Positions 32,797-46,030 of a stretch of 64,000 bases of DNA are shown one piece after another (position 1 is the stretch's first letter; every line of letters starts with the position of its first letter). The notes under the pieces are model-generated. The model saw only the letters and a program-made list of their open reading frames with translations, ran no database searches and had not been told where the DNA came from. The position numbers were made by a program, and so were the translations under genes. Location of the stretch: the NCBI GenBank assembly GCA_946800325.1, contig OX326960.1, positions 55,388,855 to 55,452,854 on the forward strand, written 5' to 3'. Source of the DNA: Luzula sylvatica. Its lineage: Eukaryota > Streptophyta > Magnoliopsida > Poales > Juncaceae.

Positions 32797-35700
32797 GTCA
32801 CAAAAATCAGCAATTAAAACCGATCTAAAAGCGGATTGCTTCTCTACATCTATCAATCTCTACTATTACACTGAAACCTCGACCCCTTCTCCAATTCAGA
32901 AAAAACCAGACATGCCCAAAACCAAAATCGAAGAAAATCCAATCAGAACAGTATAAAATCTTCCAAAAGCACCGAAAATGGGCCCTTTGACCCTTTTCAC
33001 TGGTGTGGGTCTTGACCCAGATGAGAAAAAACCACTTTTTTCTGCTTCGATAATGAAACTAGAAGTGATACACGACAGGAGAAAGGAAAAATCGATGAAT
33101 TGGGGAAGAAAGGGGAGGGAAGGAGACCAGTACAACTCCGGAGGAGACCTTGTCTTTTTAATTATTTTTTTCTTTTATTACTACTTCATTGCACTTTAAG
33201 TTTTAATTACAGTGCGTTGAATTTTACTCGCAAGGGCAAAGAGGTAATTTACCCAAACGGTGTTATTACAATATTAAATTAGCGCTCTCAGGTTCCTCGT
33301 TGTTTTTGGATTTCTTTTTTCTTTTTCTTCAAATGATTACCCAATTTGTTATTTTTTTTGGAATTGATGGCTTCATATGCAAATAAAACTGGAAAGTATG
33401 TGATTTTTTTATCTAATAAAGAATTTTGAATTTGAATGGAATTAGCAGAATGGATTGTGGCCTTATCGGACTTGGCTAACCGTGAAGAAAAACGATGGGC
33501 TGATCAAACATTTTTTTGTTTTCTGAATGGTGAATATTTTTTTATTTTTATTTGGAGATGACAATATTTAAATAACTAAATTTATAACATCTGATTTATT
33601 ATTGTAGAATTTACTTAATGACGAATCATTAGCAATTAATTGTTAGTTTACCGGTAAAAGGATCAAAGTTCTCAAGAGTTTGCTAGGATGTATTGGTTTT
33701 CTTTTATATAGAATGGTTGATTTCTAGATTTAAAATGGTGAAAAGTTAAATTCTATAGAATGTACAAAAAATAAGAAATTTAAGGATTCATGTAATGTTT
33801 AGAATTTATTTATATTATTTTATATAATATAATTTATTATTTAATAATAATAATAATATTAATGTTATATAATTTTTAAAATATTTTGCAAAATCTCGAT
33901 GTATTAAATATTATCTTATGAAAAATGTAAATGTTATTGAGCAATTGTTACTATGAATTTTTTTTATCTATCATCATATAATGAGTTTTTTTACTGTGCA
34001 TAACTTGTTCGATATTTTTCAAGAAAAAATTATAATAATATGATATTTCAATAATGATAGACAATTAGGTTTCACATCTAGATTTGTATCTAGAAACATA
34101 TATGGCAGTCAAATTGAGAATTTCTTGAATTTTGTTTTCATTTTGAATTTGACTTAGTTGTATTAAGTACAAATGTAGATAACTATCATTATCGTTTTTA
34201 TTCCCAGTGAATACAATCATTGACCAAATTATTATAATATTTTATTAATACAACAGCACACCAGTTTGGCAACAAATTATACTGGCATGGATGCATTAAG
34301 CAAGGACCACGATAAATTTATTTACTATAAACGGTTTACATCATTAGGGACACCAATTAGGGGCTAATCTTAATATAAACTAAGTCGCAATCAAAGAATG
34401 TGCATGCAGAACAGAATTTTTTTTTTTATAATAAATAGAAAAAATTCATATGTCATTCATTCATTGATATTAATGAGAAACGAAATCACACATTTCACGA
34501 CATATGATTTTTTATATCGTATATTCAACCAACTGTGTTATAAGTTTATTGACAGAACGGAATCTAGATAATAAGTTAAGATAATTACTCTTCGTTTTCC
34601 TCTGTGGGGTCTCTTAACAATATCGAAAGTTAAAACAATGTGCATGAAGAGGAATCAAATTATAAAAATCCCTGATAATCCCTGATATTTGGGTTTAATT
34701 TATAATCAGTACTATCAAGACACAGGATCCGATTACTGGTTGGTAATAGGATTGGTTCATTGGATCTAGAAAATACGAGGTCAAATACTGGCGGTGAACA
34801 TGCATGCTTCTTAATACACGAGGGGTAGTTAATCACATCCTGGCTCTGGCTCGTAGTTGTCAATTGTCATTGCCATGTTTTCTTTTACACACTAATTTAC
34901 TCAAATTCTTTATTTTTATTTTTATTTTAATTTTCCACGTAAATATATATAACATGTTATTTAATTTATCCAAGTTTTTATTTTGAATTCATTTTTGTGT
35001 AATTTTATTGTGTTACGTCGTCATATCCATTCAACTAGATTATGATATATGTCGAAATTTATATCATTGATTAATCATTATTTTGTATAGTCATAATTTT
35101 TTTAATTATTTATGCTTTCTATTAACGTGGACTATTATTAAATTAAATGTATTCAATTATTTAACATTTCACATTAATTTACATTATCAAATGTAAATAT
35201 AATGAAATATGAAAAGTTCACATATGAAATTAATATTGTAATAAATTTAGTTCAACGTGGACCTAACTAATAATAATAATCCACGTCATTAATTTATAAT
35301 GATGTGAATTTCTAATAATGTTTAAAATATATTGTAAAATAATGGACATGTAAATGTTCATACAAAAATTATGATTACAAAATATCAATGAGTAAGTAAT
35401 GATCTAAATTTTGTCACATATCATAATATTGTTGAAATGAATATGATGATGTAACACAAAAATATTGCATAAAACTAAGTTCAAAATAAGAGCGAACGTA
35501 ATTTGCCCAAAAAAAATTAAATACGATAAACATTATATTTAGAATTTTCTTAAATAATTAATATTGACAAGACATATAAACATGATAAAATATATAGTCC
35601 CACCAATGTTGCGATCCTGCATGCCAACTATGTGAAATAACTAACAAAAGAAACTATAAATGTTTTTTGAATGATCATTAATATAAAATATCCTTTCTTA

Positions 35701-36476
35701 ATTGACTGAGAAAATATATGCCAAATTATATTTTTATTATATCTTTGATATGGTATTATGGTGCATAATGAATATTTCAGTTTAAAGATCTTGATGCTGG
35801 GAGACCAAAGATTAAAAATATTTTTTATTTAGACACTGAGTTCAATCTAAAACCTAAGTAAGGCTTTTTGTATAAAAATATAATCATTACTTTAATTTTT
35901 TTCCAAGATAATTTAAAACCAATTTTATTTATGTTGTGTGTTCTGTTTTGGTTAGTTTTGTTTATGTTCAAGATTTAATTTATGTCATTTCAAGTACTTT
36001 TTTGTGATTTGGTATTAACTGACAAACCAATATGGTTTTTGGTTGGTACCTATGTTTATACAATTATAGTGTACCTCCTATGAGAATGATATAGGTACTT
36101 TTTTCAGAAAGATGAGATGTTGAGAGAAATTCAATTTTTTTAAAAATATGATATCTATATTTACGAATATTCTAACTTTTGTAGGTTTAACTAGAGAATA
36201 TTGTAATGTTTCTTCACATAAGTTCCAGTATTAGCAATAGAACATTGGAAAGATCATAGACGAGTGGTTTAAACTCAATCCATACAAAGGAAAAGATAAA
36301 TTTATCACGGGTAAAAAAAACTACGTTTTACATGTAATTGAAGGCTCAACGGACGATTATAACTCTCGGAGATTATCGTCATTTCTTCATGTGTATTTTC
36401 ATGGATAAACCTCAAGATGTGATTATCCCAATCTTCATTCATGTCCAAAATGGAGATATAGTTAGATGGATTATAG
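32797..36476. other. Long gene-poor stretch upstream of CNGC
   Basis: The first ~450 bp are the CNGC leader and promoter side. The rest is AT-rich with no supported ORF longer than 70 codons and no clear transposon ends. Single-copy-looking DNA at 34650-34870 encodes nothing recognisable. Confidence 0.5.
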
Positions 36477-37642
36477 TTAGATGGAAGGGACGCCTTTTAT
36501 CAATGGGCGGTCGCTTAACGCTAGTTAAAGCGACTTTGAATGCCATGCCAATTTACTTTATGCAAAGCATCAAGTTACCGGTGTGGGTCACGAAAGAACT
36601 CGAGAAGCTCATGCGAGCATTCCTATGGTCGGGAAAAGAGAGTCTCGGTTCCGGAAAAAGTTTGATTAATTGGGATACGGTGTGCTTACCTAAAACTAAC
36701 GGAGGGTTAGGGTTATTGCACCTATCCTCAATGAACGATGCGTTACTACAGAAGTTCCTATGGAAAATCGACTCGCTTCCGTCCAATCTCTGGTCCAAAT
36801 ATATCAGGCTCATGCACGGCATCGAGCAATCGGGTCAAATAGAAAACCTGGCGGAGAGAGATACATCTCCTTTCCTCAAAGAGCTACGCAAGCTACTACC
36901 ACTCTACGGTGCGTGCACCCGCACAAACGAACAAAATGGCTCCGTTACTTGGAAATGGGAGAGCTCGGGTTGTTTTTCTTCGAAATCTGCCTATACCTTT
37001 ATACGGAACCCGGGCGTGAAGAATCGCTGGCAAAAGCGACTCTGGAGGACTAGAGCACCGCTCAAAGTCCGCTTCTTTCACTGGCTCGCTTCACATAATA
37101 GACTAAACACAGCGGATATTCTAGCCAAAAAAGGGTGGCCTCATACATCGTTATGCTCACTTTGTCAACGTACTAATGAATCTCGTGACCACTTACTCAA
37201 ACAATGCTCTTACTCAAAAGCGGTTTGGAGAATAATAAGAAGGACCAATCCGGACGTAGGATCATACTTAGCTGGAACTAGCCCCTTCGAGGCATGGGAG
37301 GCGCTCTCCAAATCTAGGGACAAGGCGGCCCGAGCCTATTGGTCCACGCTATGGATGGCTACTAATTGGAATATTTGGAAGGAACGAAATCGCCGAATTT
37401 TTCAATCCAAAAAAAGAACACCCAAATGGGTCGCGCACCGAGCACTCGACGAGACAAAGATATGGAGACGATTACGAAACTAGGGATGCGACTGCAGGCA
37501 CGGCCAGAGACATAGTCACTAAGATTAGTTTACCAATTTCTTACTTTTAAATCTTGTTTGTAAACTCAGAATATTTGATATAATTATATAAAACACCTCT
37601 AAGGTATAGCAATTTGCTATCCTTACTTCAAAAAAAAAAAAA
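36477..37642 (+). pseudogene. 5'-truncated L1-type LINE (RT C terminus and zf-RVT)
   Basis: The open frame to 37483 gives ~335 residues of the LINE reverse-transcriptase end: WKGRLLSMGGRLTLVKATLN, IYFMQSIKLPVWV, RAFLWSGKES and GGLGLLHLSSMNDALL, then the zinc-binding tail KVRFFHWLASHNRLNTADIL, SLCQRTNESRDHLLKQCSY and a final WNIWKERNRR. The endonuclease and RT palm motifs are missing, so it is truncated at the 5' end, near 36477. About 140 bp after the stop, an A13 run (37630-37642) closes the element. The frame has no stops, which suggests a fairly recent insertion. No target duplication was found. Confidence 0.88.
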
Positions 37643-39478
37643 TATCATTTACGATGCGAAAGGTTCACTTACCCGAGATTGGGGAATGTTTTCACCAAGA
37701 CTTTTAACAAGAAATCAGAATAATAAATCAATTATATATATGACTGCAAATTTACTCTCTTTTTTTTGCTTGGATACTCAACTTACATGAGATAAACTAT
37801 ACGTTTTTGTTTTTGTTTTTACCTCATCAATTGCATTGACTTTTTATTGATTCCAATTGTAAATTCGTTTTTGTTTTTGCTGCATCTAAATATGTTTCAT
37901 TTTGGCTAAAACGAAAAATGCTCTCTCCCTTCAGCAACTCGAGGTATCACTTATTTTGGACGGGTTTTGATCAAAATTGTAACACAACTCAATTAAAACG
38001 AATTTTGATTTCTCCAACCCGACTCAATTCATAATACTTACAAAATTATTCGATTCTATTTTGGATGGGTAGACATGGCTTTTCTTACTAGGGGAGTTTT
38101 GTGTTGTGTTATACAAATACGACTACGAATAGTGTATCCCTACGATACGGATACAATAATACGATAATTTTTCAAAGAGTTTATCATATGATACGAATAC
38201 GACGGGTACGGTCTGTTTTCTGAAATATCCGCGCAACATAGGTTCCGATCAATAAGATTAGGCTCCCGCCTATAAAACCTCGCAGCCAACCCGCTGCTAA
38301 CGTGATGTGCGTTCCTGTCACGCCCGATAGAAAAAACGTGCCCGTGCCCTATATAAAGATAACCCATTAATCAATCTCTTCCATTTCGCCTTGCTCTCTT
38401 TACTTCTTCCCCTTCCCTAAGAAACTTTTGTCCTAAACCTTCCCTTCAATCTGCGCCATCGTTGCAAGACTTGCATGAATCGAAATCCATGGCCAAATTA
38501 TTGTTATGTAGTATCAATTTGGTTTTCCAATCATACTAGTTAATTTTTGTACATACCAAATGATTACATGCAAGCCTAGTGACAATTAATACAACATTCC
38601 TTATTTTTTGGTCCGAGTTTTATGTTTTCCTTATTTTGTGTGAACTCGCTGAAAAAACTTATATTCAACAAGATTGCCATTTATTATTGAGCAATTATAA
38701 GATGATTATCAAGTTATTTGTGTACACTATCAACATATCATATTGGAACCACAAACAATTCCAAATCAGTAAATGACTACAAGAACAAAAATAAATTATT
38801 TTTGTAAAATAGATATAACTTGAGATTATTATTCTACACATAAATTTTAATCAAACTCGACCGAAAATGACGATGATAAAACAATTCCAACCCTAAGCAA
38901 AATTGGATGAAAGCAGATTATATTTCTCAGGCTACAAAACTTTAGTCGCAAACAAACTCAAGGGCACCTCACGACGAGCACGTAGATACACTTACAAAGA
39001 GGAAACCCCAATTTGTAGATTATTTGTGTTCATTTAGAGTAATTGAAGTGAAGAATGAAGAGACATTCATAAGTAGCATATTCTTAAAATCAGTAGAGAA
39101 GAGAAGAGGAGAAGATAACACAACATGTAGTAGAGTAGTAGTAGACAAGTAGTTGTAGGTCACAAGAAGGTCTTAAGCCTTTCAAACACAAGAAGAAAAA
39201 GATACACAAACTTAGTCTCGCACCATATTAAACTCGCCATTAAATAGTCTCAACATCAAAAATATAAATAGATAGATATTAGGTAATAACCTTAACCATA
39301 CTCAAGCAGTTGCGAGCAGCTAAGTAAGGTAGTTTCCATGTTTCACACAACAGCAGAATATTACATCAAATACAACACTTGCTTCGTTCCTTCTAACTCC
39401 TGCTCCTCCTCGCATACCTACCAAAACAAACCCAATTATTCATTTCTAATATACTGTTTAATTCAAAGAATATATGAT
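37643..39478. other. Intergenic DNA with one degenerate ATACG element
   Basis: Apart from the element at 38107-38240, this stretch holds a TATATAAA at 38351 followed by a CT-rich, leader-like segment (38385-38450), but no ORF after it is convincing. The last ~500 bp next to RSZ22 probably include its 3' UTR. Confidence 0.5.
38107..38240. mobile_element. Short copy of the ATACG-rich element
   Basis: It contains ACGATACGG, GATACGAATACGACGG and an end CCGCGCAACATA that matches the end of the 15665-16146 element (CCGTGCAACATA). Most of the AT-rich core is missing. Confidence 0.5.
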
Positions 39479-40261
39479 TTACCCATTGGATGCGTAAGGA
39501 GAAGCCTCGCGTCCGTTCCTCTCGTATCCGGGGGATTTGCTCACACTCCTCCCGCGCGCAACCGGCGACAAACTCCTACGCCTAACTGGCAGCGGCGACC
39601 TTCCTCTCGGGCTATAACTCCTGATAAAATTAAATCATAACATTAACACTTTTGGAAGGGTATATATGCAATTTTGAATTTTGGATAATTACCTTCGGCC
39701 ATAGCTAGGGCTTCGTCGATAGCGAGGACTCCTGCTACGACTACGACTCCTGCGACGGCCTGTGCCTGCACCGCTAGATCCGGCACGGAGACGACACTCA
39801 CGAGCGAAATGACCTGGCTCGCCGCATTCGTAGCATTTCCTGTCTCCTCCTCCTGCTCCTCCACCACCGATTCTGTCTCTGTCACGGTCTCTATCACGCC
39901 CACCGCCACCTCCTCCACGGCCGCCACCACCGCCGCTACCTCCACCTTCTTTGTGGGACAACTCGACTCTCCAGCCGTTTTTACCGTCGATTTCTCTGAT
40001 TGCGTCCTGAGCGTCTCTGCGGTCGTCAAAGTCTATGAATGCGAAACCTGGTGGTTTTCTTGCCACCCATACGCTGTAGAAATGTAGAAAGAGGGATTTT
40101 ATACGATTTTAGTAGATGTGTAGAAGAAGATGCATTGATGGAGAATTTTCGATTTGTTGTAGAATGAATTACTTTCTCAAAACACCGAAGACACGAAACT
40201 CGTCTTCCAGCTCCCGTGCTGAAACTCGCGAATCCAAATTTCCAATGTAAATTCTTGCCAT
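39479..40261 (-). CDS. RSZ22: RSZ22-type SR splicing factor
   Basis: Three coding exons join in phase: 40261-40173, 40073-39693 and 39620-39479. They give 203 residues. RSZ proteins are nuclear SR splicing factors related to human SRSF7. An RRM covers residues 1-70 ([32 protein letters not shown]). A glycine- and RD-rich linker follows, then one CCHC zinc knuckle (C110, C113, H118, C123: [14 protein letters not shown]) and an RS/SP-rich tail ([18 protein letters not shown]). One knuckle places it with RSZ21/22, not RSZ32/33, which have two. A probable 5' UTR intron (donor at 40456, acceptor at 40274) precedes the ATG. It is divergent from CYPRO4. Confidence 0.93.
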
Positions 40262-40976
40262 CTCTTTCGCTATCTACAAAATTCAAAAATACGTCCAAAT
40301 AAGAAGATTTTTAAACAAGAAAAAAATTCAAAAGAAACAATTTCTACAACAAAACTAGCAATTTCTGTATTTCTAACAAAAAAAACACCCGATCTGTAAG
40401 AACAAATTTCAAACAAAAAAAAATCAAACGCCAATGAAAGAAAAAGATCAACAAACCTTAGAATTAACGAAATACGCGATGAGTCAGATGAAAACCGGCA
40501 CAGATCTATGATTTCTAACACAAATTCGGATATTCGATTTGAAAGAGATTGTTGTGTAGAGAGATGAACTACCTTTGGCGGCGTTTAGGGCAACCAAAAT
40601 ACGACCGAACAGAAATTTCCAGAAACAGAAAATTTACAGCTCCAAGACTACATAACTAGAGAATATAAATGGGCTTTAATAATTGGGCTAAACCCGAAGC
40701 TCATTAGTATTTTATACCCGGCCTGTTAAGAGTTGCTCACAATGCTTAGTGAGAAAGCAACGAACCACGTAGCGCCATTCATACGCAGACTATTTAATAA
40801 ATACACGCGGTTCACCACACGTTCTCTCTGACAGTGGCTCCCATATTGCAGACTATATATATGAACCAGGTCTTTATTCTCAACGCACTATCTGAAGTGA
40901 AAGAAAGATCTTTTTTTTTTTCGTTGAACCCACTGAAATTTTGTGATTTTGTGTTAAACTTTACTGATCGATCGCC
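40262..40976. promoter_or_regulatory. Divergent promoter region of RSZ22 and CYPRO4
   Basis: 715 bp separate the two start codons. On the minus side there is a likely 5' UTR intron (AAG/GTTTGT at 40457, TTTTGTAG/ATAGCG at 40274). On the plus side, TATATATA at 40855-40862 lies ~115 bp before the CYPRO4 ATG. No other gene fits in between. Confidence 0.55.
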
Positions 40977-42908
40977 ATGGGTGGGTCTCACAGTCGTGAA
41001 GGGTTAGATCTCTCCGATTCTGAAGAAGAAGAAGAATATGAGGACGGAGAGGAAGAATCTGAAGAGGAAGAAGAAGAATTGACTCAGAAAACCCCAGGAT
41101 TTCAATCCAAACCAGTATCCGATACCAAATTGCCGGCCTCGGATGTGAATGACTTAGAGTCGAGGCTGGAATCGCTGAAGCTGAAGTATGCGTCTCCTTC
41201 TTCATCAACTCAGAAGCCCAATTCTGATGTTAGAAATAGAGTCAAGTTGTATCTTCATGTCGGAGGTACCTCACCAAATGCTCGATGGATTGTCTCTGAC
41301 AAATCCGCATCTTATTCATTCATCAAAACCGCTGATGAAGAAGGGGAAGATGAAGGTGAATACGTGTTCTCGTATTATTGGTTTTTGATTGTTCGTCCCA
41401 AGGTACGCGCCAAGGTCGGTTCTGATCTGCAATTAAAGGCCTTTCCAGATCAGAATCGAGTCGATTTTGTCGCTGATGGTGTATGGGCTATGAAATTTTC
41501 CTCTTCCACAGCCTATCACGAGTTCTACACACAGTACCAAAAATCCATGTTCGAAAATACCTATGGAGTTCCTTCAACGGAGGAAAACAAAGTCAAAATC
41601 TTCGGCAAAGATTTCATGGCATGGGCTCGGCCCGACGAAGCCGACGATGCAATCTGGGAAGACGCAGAGGAAACTTTACAAAAAAGCCCTCGTCTTTTAA
41701 CCCCGATAAAAAGAAATCAAGATTTACTAGAAGAATACGAAGAAGACGCATCCAACGAAGGCGGTATCCAAAGCCTCGCATTGGGCGCACTCGACAACAG
41801 TTTCTTGGTAGGCAATTCTAACATTCAAGTCGTGAAAAATTTCAATCACGGAATTCAAGGCAAGGGTGTTTCGGTAAAACTCGCAAACCACAACGATCCA
41901 TTCTCAACGCCAACAAAAGCCCTTCTGATGAAAGCCGAAACAAACATGCTCCTAATGAGTCCACAACAAATCGGCAATCCGCATTCCAGAGGACTCCACC
42001 AAGTGGACATCGAAACCGGGAAAGTAATTACCGAATGGAAATTCGAGAAAGACAATACCGAAATCACAATGCGAGACATAACGAACGACACAAAAGGATC
42101 CCAATTAAACCCCTCCGAATCCACTTTCCTAGGCTTGGACGATAACCGACTCTGCAGATGGGACATGCGCGAAAAACGCGGCTCCGTACAACAAATCGCC
42201 AGCTCAGCAACACCATCTGTCCTCGAATGGTCTCAAGGCCATCAATTCTCTAAAGGAACGAATTTCCAATGCTTCGCTACTACCGGAGACGGGTCGATCG
42301 TTATCGGATCCATCGACGGTAAGATCCGTTTATATTCTTCATCCTCTATGAGGATGGCGAAAACCGCTTTTCCCGGACTCGGTTCGCCGATCACGCACGT
42401 GGACGTGACCTACGACGGCAAGTGGATTCTAGGGACCACGGACACGTACCTCATTCTAATCTGCACGGTTTTCAAAGACAAAGACGGGAAAGAAAAGACC
42501 GGTTTTAACGGGCGAATGGGGAACCGGATTTCGGCACCCAGACTACTAAAACTGACTCCGCTGGATTCGCATTTAGCGGGGGAGAACAAGAAGTTTCACG
42601 GCGGGCAGTTTTCGTGGGTGACGGAGAACGGGAGGCAAGAGAAGCATTTGGTGGTGACGGTCGGGAAGTTCAGCGTGGTTTGGGATTTCGTGCAGGTGAA
42701 GAACGGGAAGCACGAGTGTTACAAGAATCAGGAAGGGTTGAAGACTTGTTATTGTTATAAGATTCTTTTGAAGGACGATTCGATTGTCGATAGTAGGTTC
42801 ATGCACGACAAGTTCGGGGTTGGGGGGTCGCCCGACGCGCCGCTTGTCGTGGCGACTCCGAATAAGTTCTCGTCCTTTTCGTTGTCTAATCCTAAGCGTT
42901 TGTTTTGA
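40977..42908 (+). CDS. CYPRO4: CYPRO4 / VID27-like protein
   Basis: A single intronless ORF of 643 residues. It matches the plant CYPRO4 family, related to fungal VID27, whose role in plants is not well defined; VID27 is linked to vacuolar import and degradation. The N terminus starts [10 protein letters not shown] with Gly at position 2, a possible myristoylation site, then an acidic run ([20 protein letters not shown]). A PH-like region includes [20 protein letters not shown] and [16 protein letters not shown]. The VID27 C-terminal domain forms a beta-propeller-like half with [53 protein letters not shown] and [18 protein letters not shown]. Codon use is normal and the length is typical. 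Confidence 0.93.
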   Translation: MGGSHSREGLDLSDSEEEEEYEDGEEESEEEEEELTQKTPGFQSKPVSDTKLPASDVNDLESRLESLKLKYASPSSSTQKPNSDVRNRVKLYLHVGGTSPNARWIVSDKSASYSFIKTADEEGEDEGEYVFSYYWFLIVRPKVRAKVGSDLQLKAFPDQNRVDFVADGVWAMKFSSSTAYHEFYTQYQKSMFENTYGVPSTEENKVKIFGKDFMAWARPDEADDAIWEDAEETLQKSPRLLTPIKRNQDLLEEYEEDASNEGGIQSLALGALDNSFLVGNSNIQVVKNFNHGIQGKGVSVKLANHNDPFSTPTKALLMKAETNMLLMSPQQIGNPHSRGLHQVDIETGKVITEWKFEKDNTEITMRDITNDTKGSQLNPSESTFLGLDDNRLCRWDMREKRGSVQQIASSATPSVLEWSQGHQFSKGTNFQCFATTGDGSIVIGSIDGKIRLYSSSSMRMAKTAFPGLGSPITHVDVTYDGKWILGTTDTYLILICTVFKDKDGKEKTGFNGRMGNRISAPRLLKLTPLDSHLAGENKKFHGGQFSWVTENGRQEKHLVVTVGKFSVVWDFVQVKNGKHECYKNQEGLKTCYCYKILLKDDSIVDSRFMHDKFGVGGSPDAPLVVATPNKFSSFSLSNPKRLF

Positions 42909-44696
42909 GCTTTTTTTTTCTTTTGTTTTGTAGGGTTTTTAATTGATGATTACTTAGCATTTGTATATTGAACATAATGTGTGGGTTGAATAGTTTGCTC
43001 ATTGTGAATGTGGGTGTGTTTTTATTTGGTTATTGATGAATGGAATGTGGAATGTTTATGAGACAAGGTTTTATCAACTAATTTAGTAATTTGAATGATT
43101 ATGCAATAGAGAGTGAAATGAAGTTGGGTGAATTTATATTTGCATGTTGTTTTAATAAAAAAAAAATGTTGGGCTTAAATCTAATAATAGAATACTTTTT
43201 CCTATTCATAACGGGCTTTTTGTAACTGAACAGTCGTACCATCTTCTTTTTCCTTTGGTCCTGTGAGCTCTTGTTGCTACCTACAGTGCCGCTTCAAGAT
43301 CTTCCAAGAATATCGTGGCCCCAAAGTTTTGTCGGTACATCTTTCGTCCATATATAATAATATATATCGTACTTTTGACTCGAAGAAGCAACGGGGAGTG
43401 AGTAGCCCAACTTATAACGATGATGCCCACGTTTCCCTTGGCACCACGACAACACACCAAATCTTCTTGGAAGATCGTAATTAGCCTAATCCCTTAATCC
43501 AATACTGATTTGGTACCGATCAATCTACTTCTTACCTAAATCCATCCATTAATGGTACATTTCGAACTGTCAGGTGAGAAGCCCATGTCTTATCCTTAAT
43601 CCTTTACTTTCGTAACTTTTCACGAGTGAATATGATCTTGCCCTAGGGAGATGGTAATTTATGAAGGATAATTTCAAAAAAAAATAAGAGGCAAATAATA
43701 CATAAATTTTCAATTTTAGTATTAAATACAGTAACTCTGTCTTTCTAGGCACTGCCAAAGTAGCTTGATCCTAGCTTTACTTTACAGATTGATTTCGTTC
43801 AGGCAAAACTCAATGGTATTGGATGATGGATAAACGTGATCTACACGAGTCCTAATAAATTTGGTGGTACTGGTACAGGTGGTACCAACTGGTAATCAAG
43901 ATTGAAGACTCTTCTCTTCTAGTCTTTTTCCATGTTTTTCATTATTTTCTTCTATTTTGTGCATTCAACTACCTAGGGTGGTAGTTCAAGTGGCAAATCA
44001 CGAAAGATCCAATAATTACCCAAAAAAGGATAATTTCTCACGTAAAACTTGCAAAAAATAGGTAAATAAATAATTTGTCAGTCCACAATTGAACAACTTC
44101 CCCACTTATTCACCATTAAGCATGATCTTGATATGTGTCCCCAAATTTCAAACATTTCGGCATGGTGGATTTCACATGGATTTAGTCAAAATTTGATGGA
44201 TTCAACCTTGTGCACGTTCATTCACATCATATTATTGTATATTGTAGCATACTTATCCAATACATATAATTATTCAGATGAACTAACCCATCAAAAAAAT
44301 TGAAATAAACAATGCAGATCATGCAATATCTCATTAAATATTAAATATAGACCAAATACTTAATCAATCAATCAATGCTTGCCTTGAGGGATATGCTTTA
44401 ATATACTGATCTCCTAAACGCAAGTTTGCAAGTATAATATCATCTTTTGACTTATCCAGAAAAAAGAAAAGAAAAATCAAAAGCATGCTAATTCGATAAT
44501 TATGGATTTCTTAATTAAAAATAAAAAAAAAGGGACAAGAAAAGTTGTTAGCCTGAAACATGCATCATTAAAATAAATCAAAACCTAGTATTAGCTTAAA
44601 CCTTTTCCCCTTAAATGACCCTGATGATTACAACCCAGCAATTAGCATGAAAATTTTCTTCTAGAAAGTACTTTAAAGTAACCATTATCCCCCCAC
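42909..44696. other. Intergenic DNA downstream of CYPRO4, no gene seen
   Basis: The first ~200 bp are the likely 3' UTR. The rest is AT-rich with no supported ORF (longest ~73 codons, no recognisable domain) and no bounded repeats. Confidence 0.5.
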
Positions 44697-44952
44697 GAAG
44701 AAATGTGGGCCAGAATTACCTAAATATAATGATATTAATTAATAATAATTTTAAAAAAAAACGAGTAAATGGAGAAGTCTCGGTGGTCCTCTCTCCATTG
44801 ATACCAATGGGTTCATGACCCAATGAAGAAATGTGGGCTAGAATTACCTAAATATAATGATATTAATTAATAATAATCTAAAAAAAAAACGAACAAATGG
44901 AGAAGTCTCGGTGGTCCTCCCTCCATTGATATCAATGGGTTCATGACCCAAT
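44697..44952. repeat. Two 128-bp direct tandem repeats
   Basis: 44697-44824 and 44825-44952 are about 95 percent identical and sit head to tail, both starting GAAGAAATGTGGGC and ending GGGTTCATGACCCAAT. The sharp boundaries suggest a single recent duplication. Confidence 0.88.
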
Positions 44953-45061
44953 TATCGGGCGTGAGACATAAAAATCTTATGTTGTGAGAGATTGTGGGTT
45001 CGAGTTTCATCAACATCAATGGATGGAGGACCACCAACCTATCTCCATTTACTCGTTTTTA
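44755..45061. mobile_element. Foldback element with CGAGTAAATGGAGA ends
   Basis: AAACGAGTAAATGGAGA at the left and TCTCCATTTACTCGTTTTT at the right (45040-45060) are inverted repeats, and the adjoining GGTGGTCCT...CCATTGAT and ATCAATGGATGGAGGACC also pair. The arms extend about 45 bp. Within it, TTGTGGGTTCGAGTTTC (44994-45010) resembles a tRNA B-box, so part may be SINE-derived. It includes the second half of the 128-bp duplication. Confidence 0.6.
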
Positions 45062-45548
45062 ATTAATAATAATCTAGAATTGAACTTTTCAACGAGTAGG
45101 AAAAAATGATACATCCATTAGACCCAAACTGGAGGCAAATGAACAGTAAGTATCCTGCAGACAACGTCATGATCAGAAACAGTGACGCGGCACTCATCCG
45201 AGGTAGGCACGAAGAAAGGGGCATGTCTGTATAGTTTTCCATTAATTAATTAAGGCAAGTATAGTTTAATTAATTTCTATATATTATAGAGAGAGAAAGT
45301 AATAGAAATACCCAGCTGGATTTCACCAGGGGACAGGTGGCGTTCTGGCAAAACGAGTTAAAGTCGGCAAGCATGGAGCCCCCGTGGCAGGTCCGGTGCG
45401 GTGGGCACGCCACCCATTAGCCCTGGCCCCACTTTCTTACCATTTTATCCGTTCTCCAGTTCTTGGCTAGACCATGCCTATCTTTAATGTATACACCATT
45501 CATTATTTGGACCCGTTTGAGAGCGAAATGTACGGATGGTGGGCGAAT
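45062..45548. other. Intergenic DNA with a GC-rich patch
   Basis: Bases 45310-45440 are clearly richer in GC than their surroundings (GGGACAGGTGGCG, GGTCCGGTGCGGTGGGCACG) but have no ORF that I can recognise. This may be a captured gene fragment or promoter. Nothing else is seen. Confidence 0.45.
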
Positions 45549-46030
45549 TATGTTGCAAGGATACAAATATGAATATCATATCCGATAAAACATGGATACG
45601 GTAATTTTGAAAACAAAAGTTAGATTAGGATACGTTTATATATAAATTTTTTTAATTTTTTTTTTTAAAGTATTCATAAATAAGATTTTATGTGTGTGGT
45701 GTAGAAAATTTATTGCATGAGAAAAAAATTAGTCATAAGAAACAATATTTATTTTTATCACTAAAAATCCGGTCTGCAAAATATTTATTTTTATCACTAA
45801 TAATTATTTTTAATTCGCGTACCCTTCAGTTTTCTTGTAAATAAAGAAGTATTGGTGTTCTCTTATACACAATAATGTATGATATGATATGTCGTATTTT
45901 AGACATATCTTATATGTATTCACGAAACAAAACATATTTAATATTATGATATGCCACTTGACGTATAAGATACATATTAGATGTGTATCGTATGCGTATA
46001 TGTGCCCGATGTGTGTTAAATGTGGGTACA
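45549..46030. mobile_element. Degenerate copy of the ATACG-rich element
   Basis: The start TATGTTGCAAGGATACAAA matches the reverse complement of the end of the 15665-16146 element (TATGTTGCACGGAAGGATAC). A GTATCGTATGCGTATATGTG run near 45984 may mark the other end. The middle is AT-rich. Confidence 0.45.

Noticed and set aside
38351..38560. TATATAAA plus CT-rich leader, possible gene start
   Set aside because: No credible ORF follows. The short frame at 38476 (starting MNRNPWPNYCY) stops soon and has no homology that I can see. It could be a promoter fragment only.
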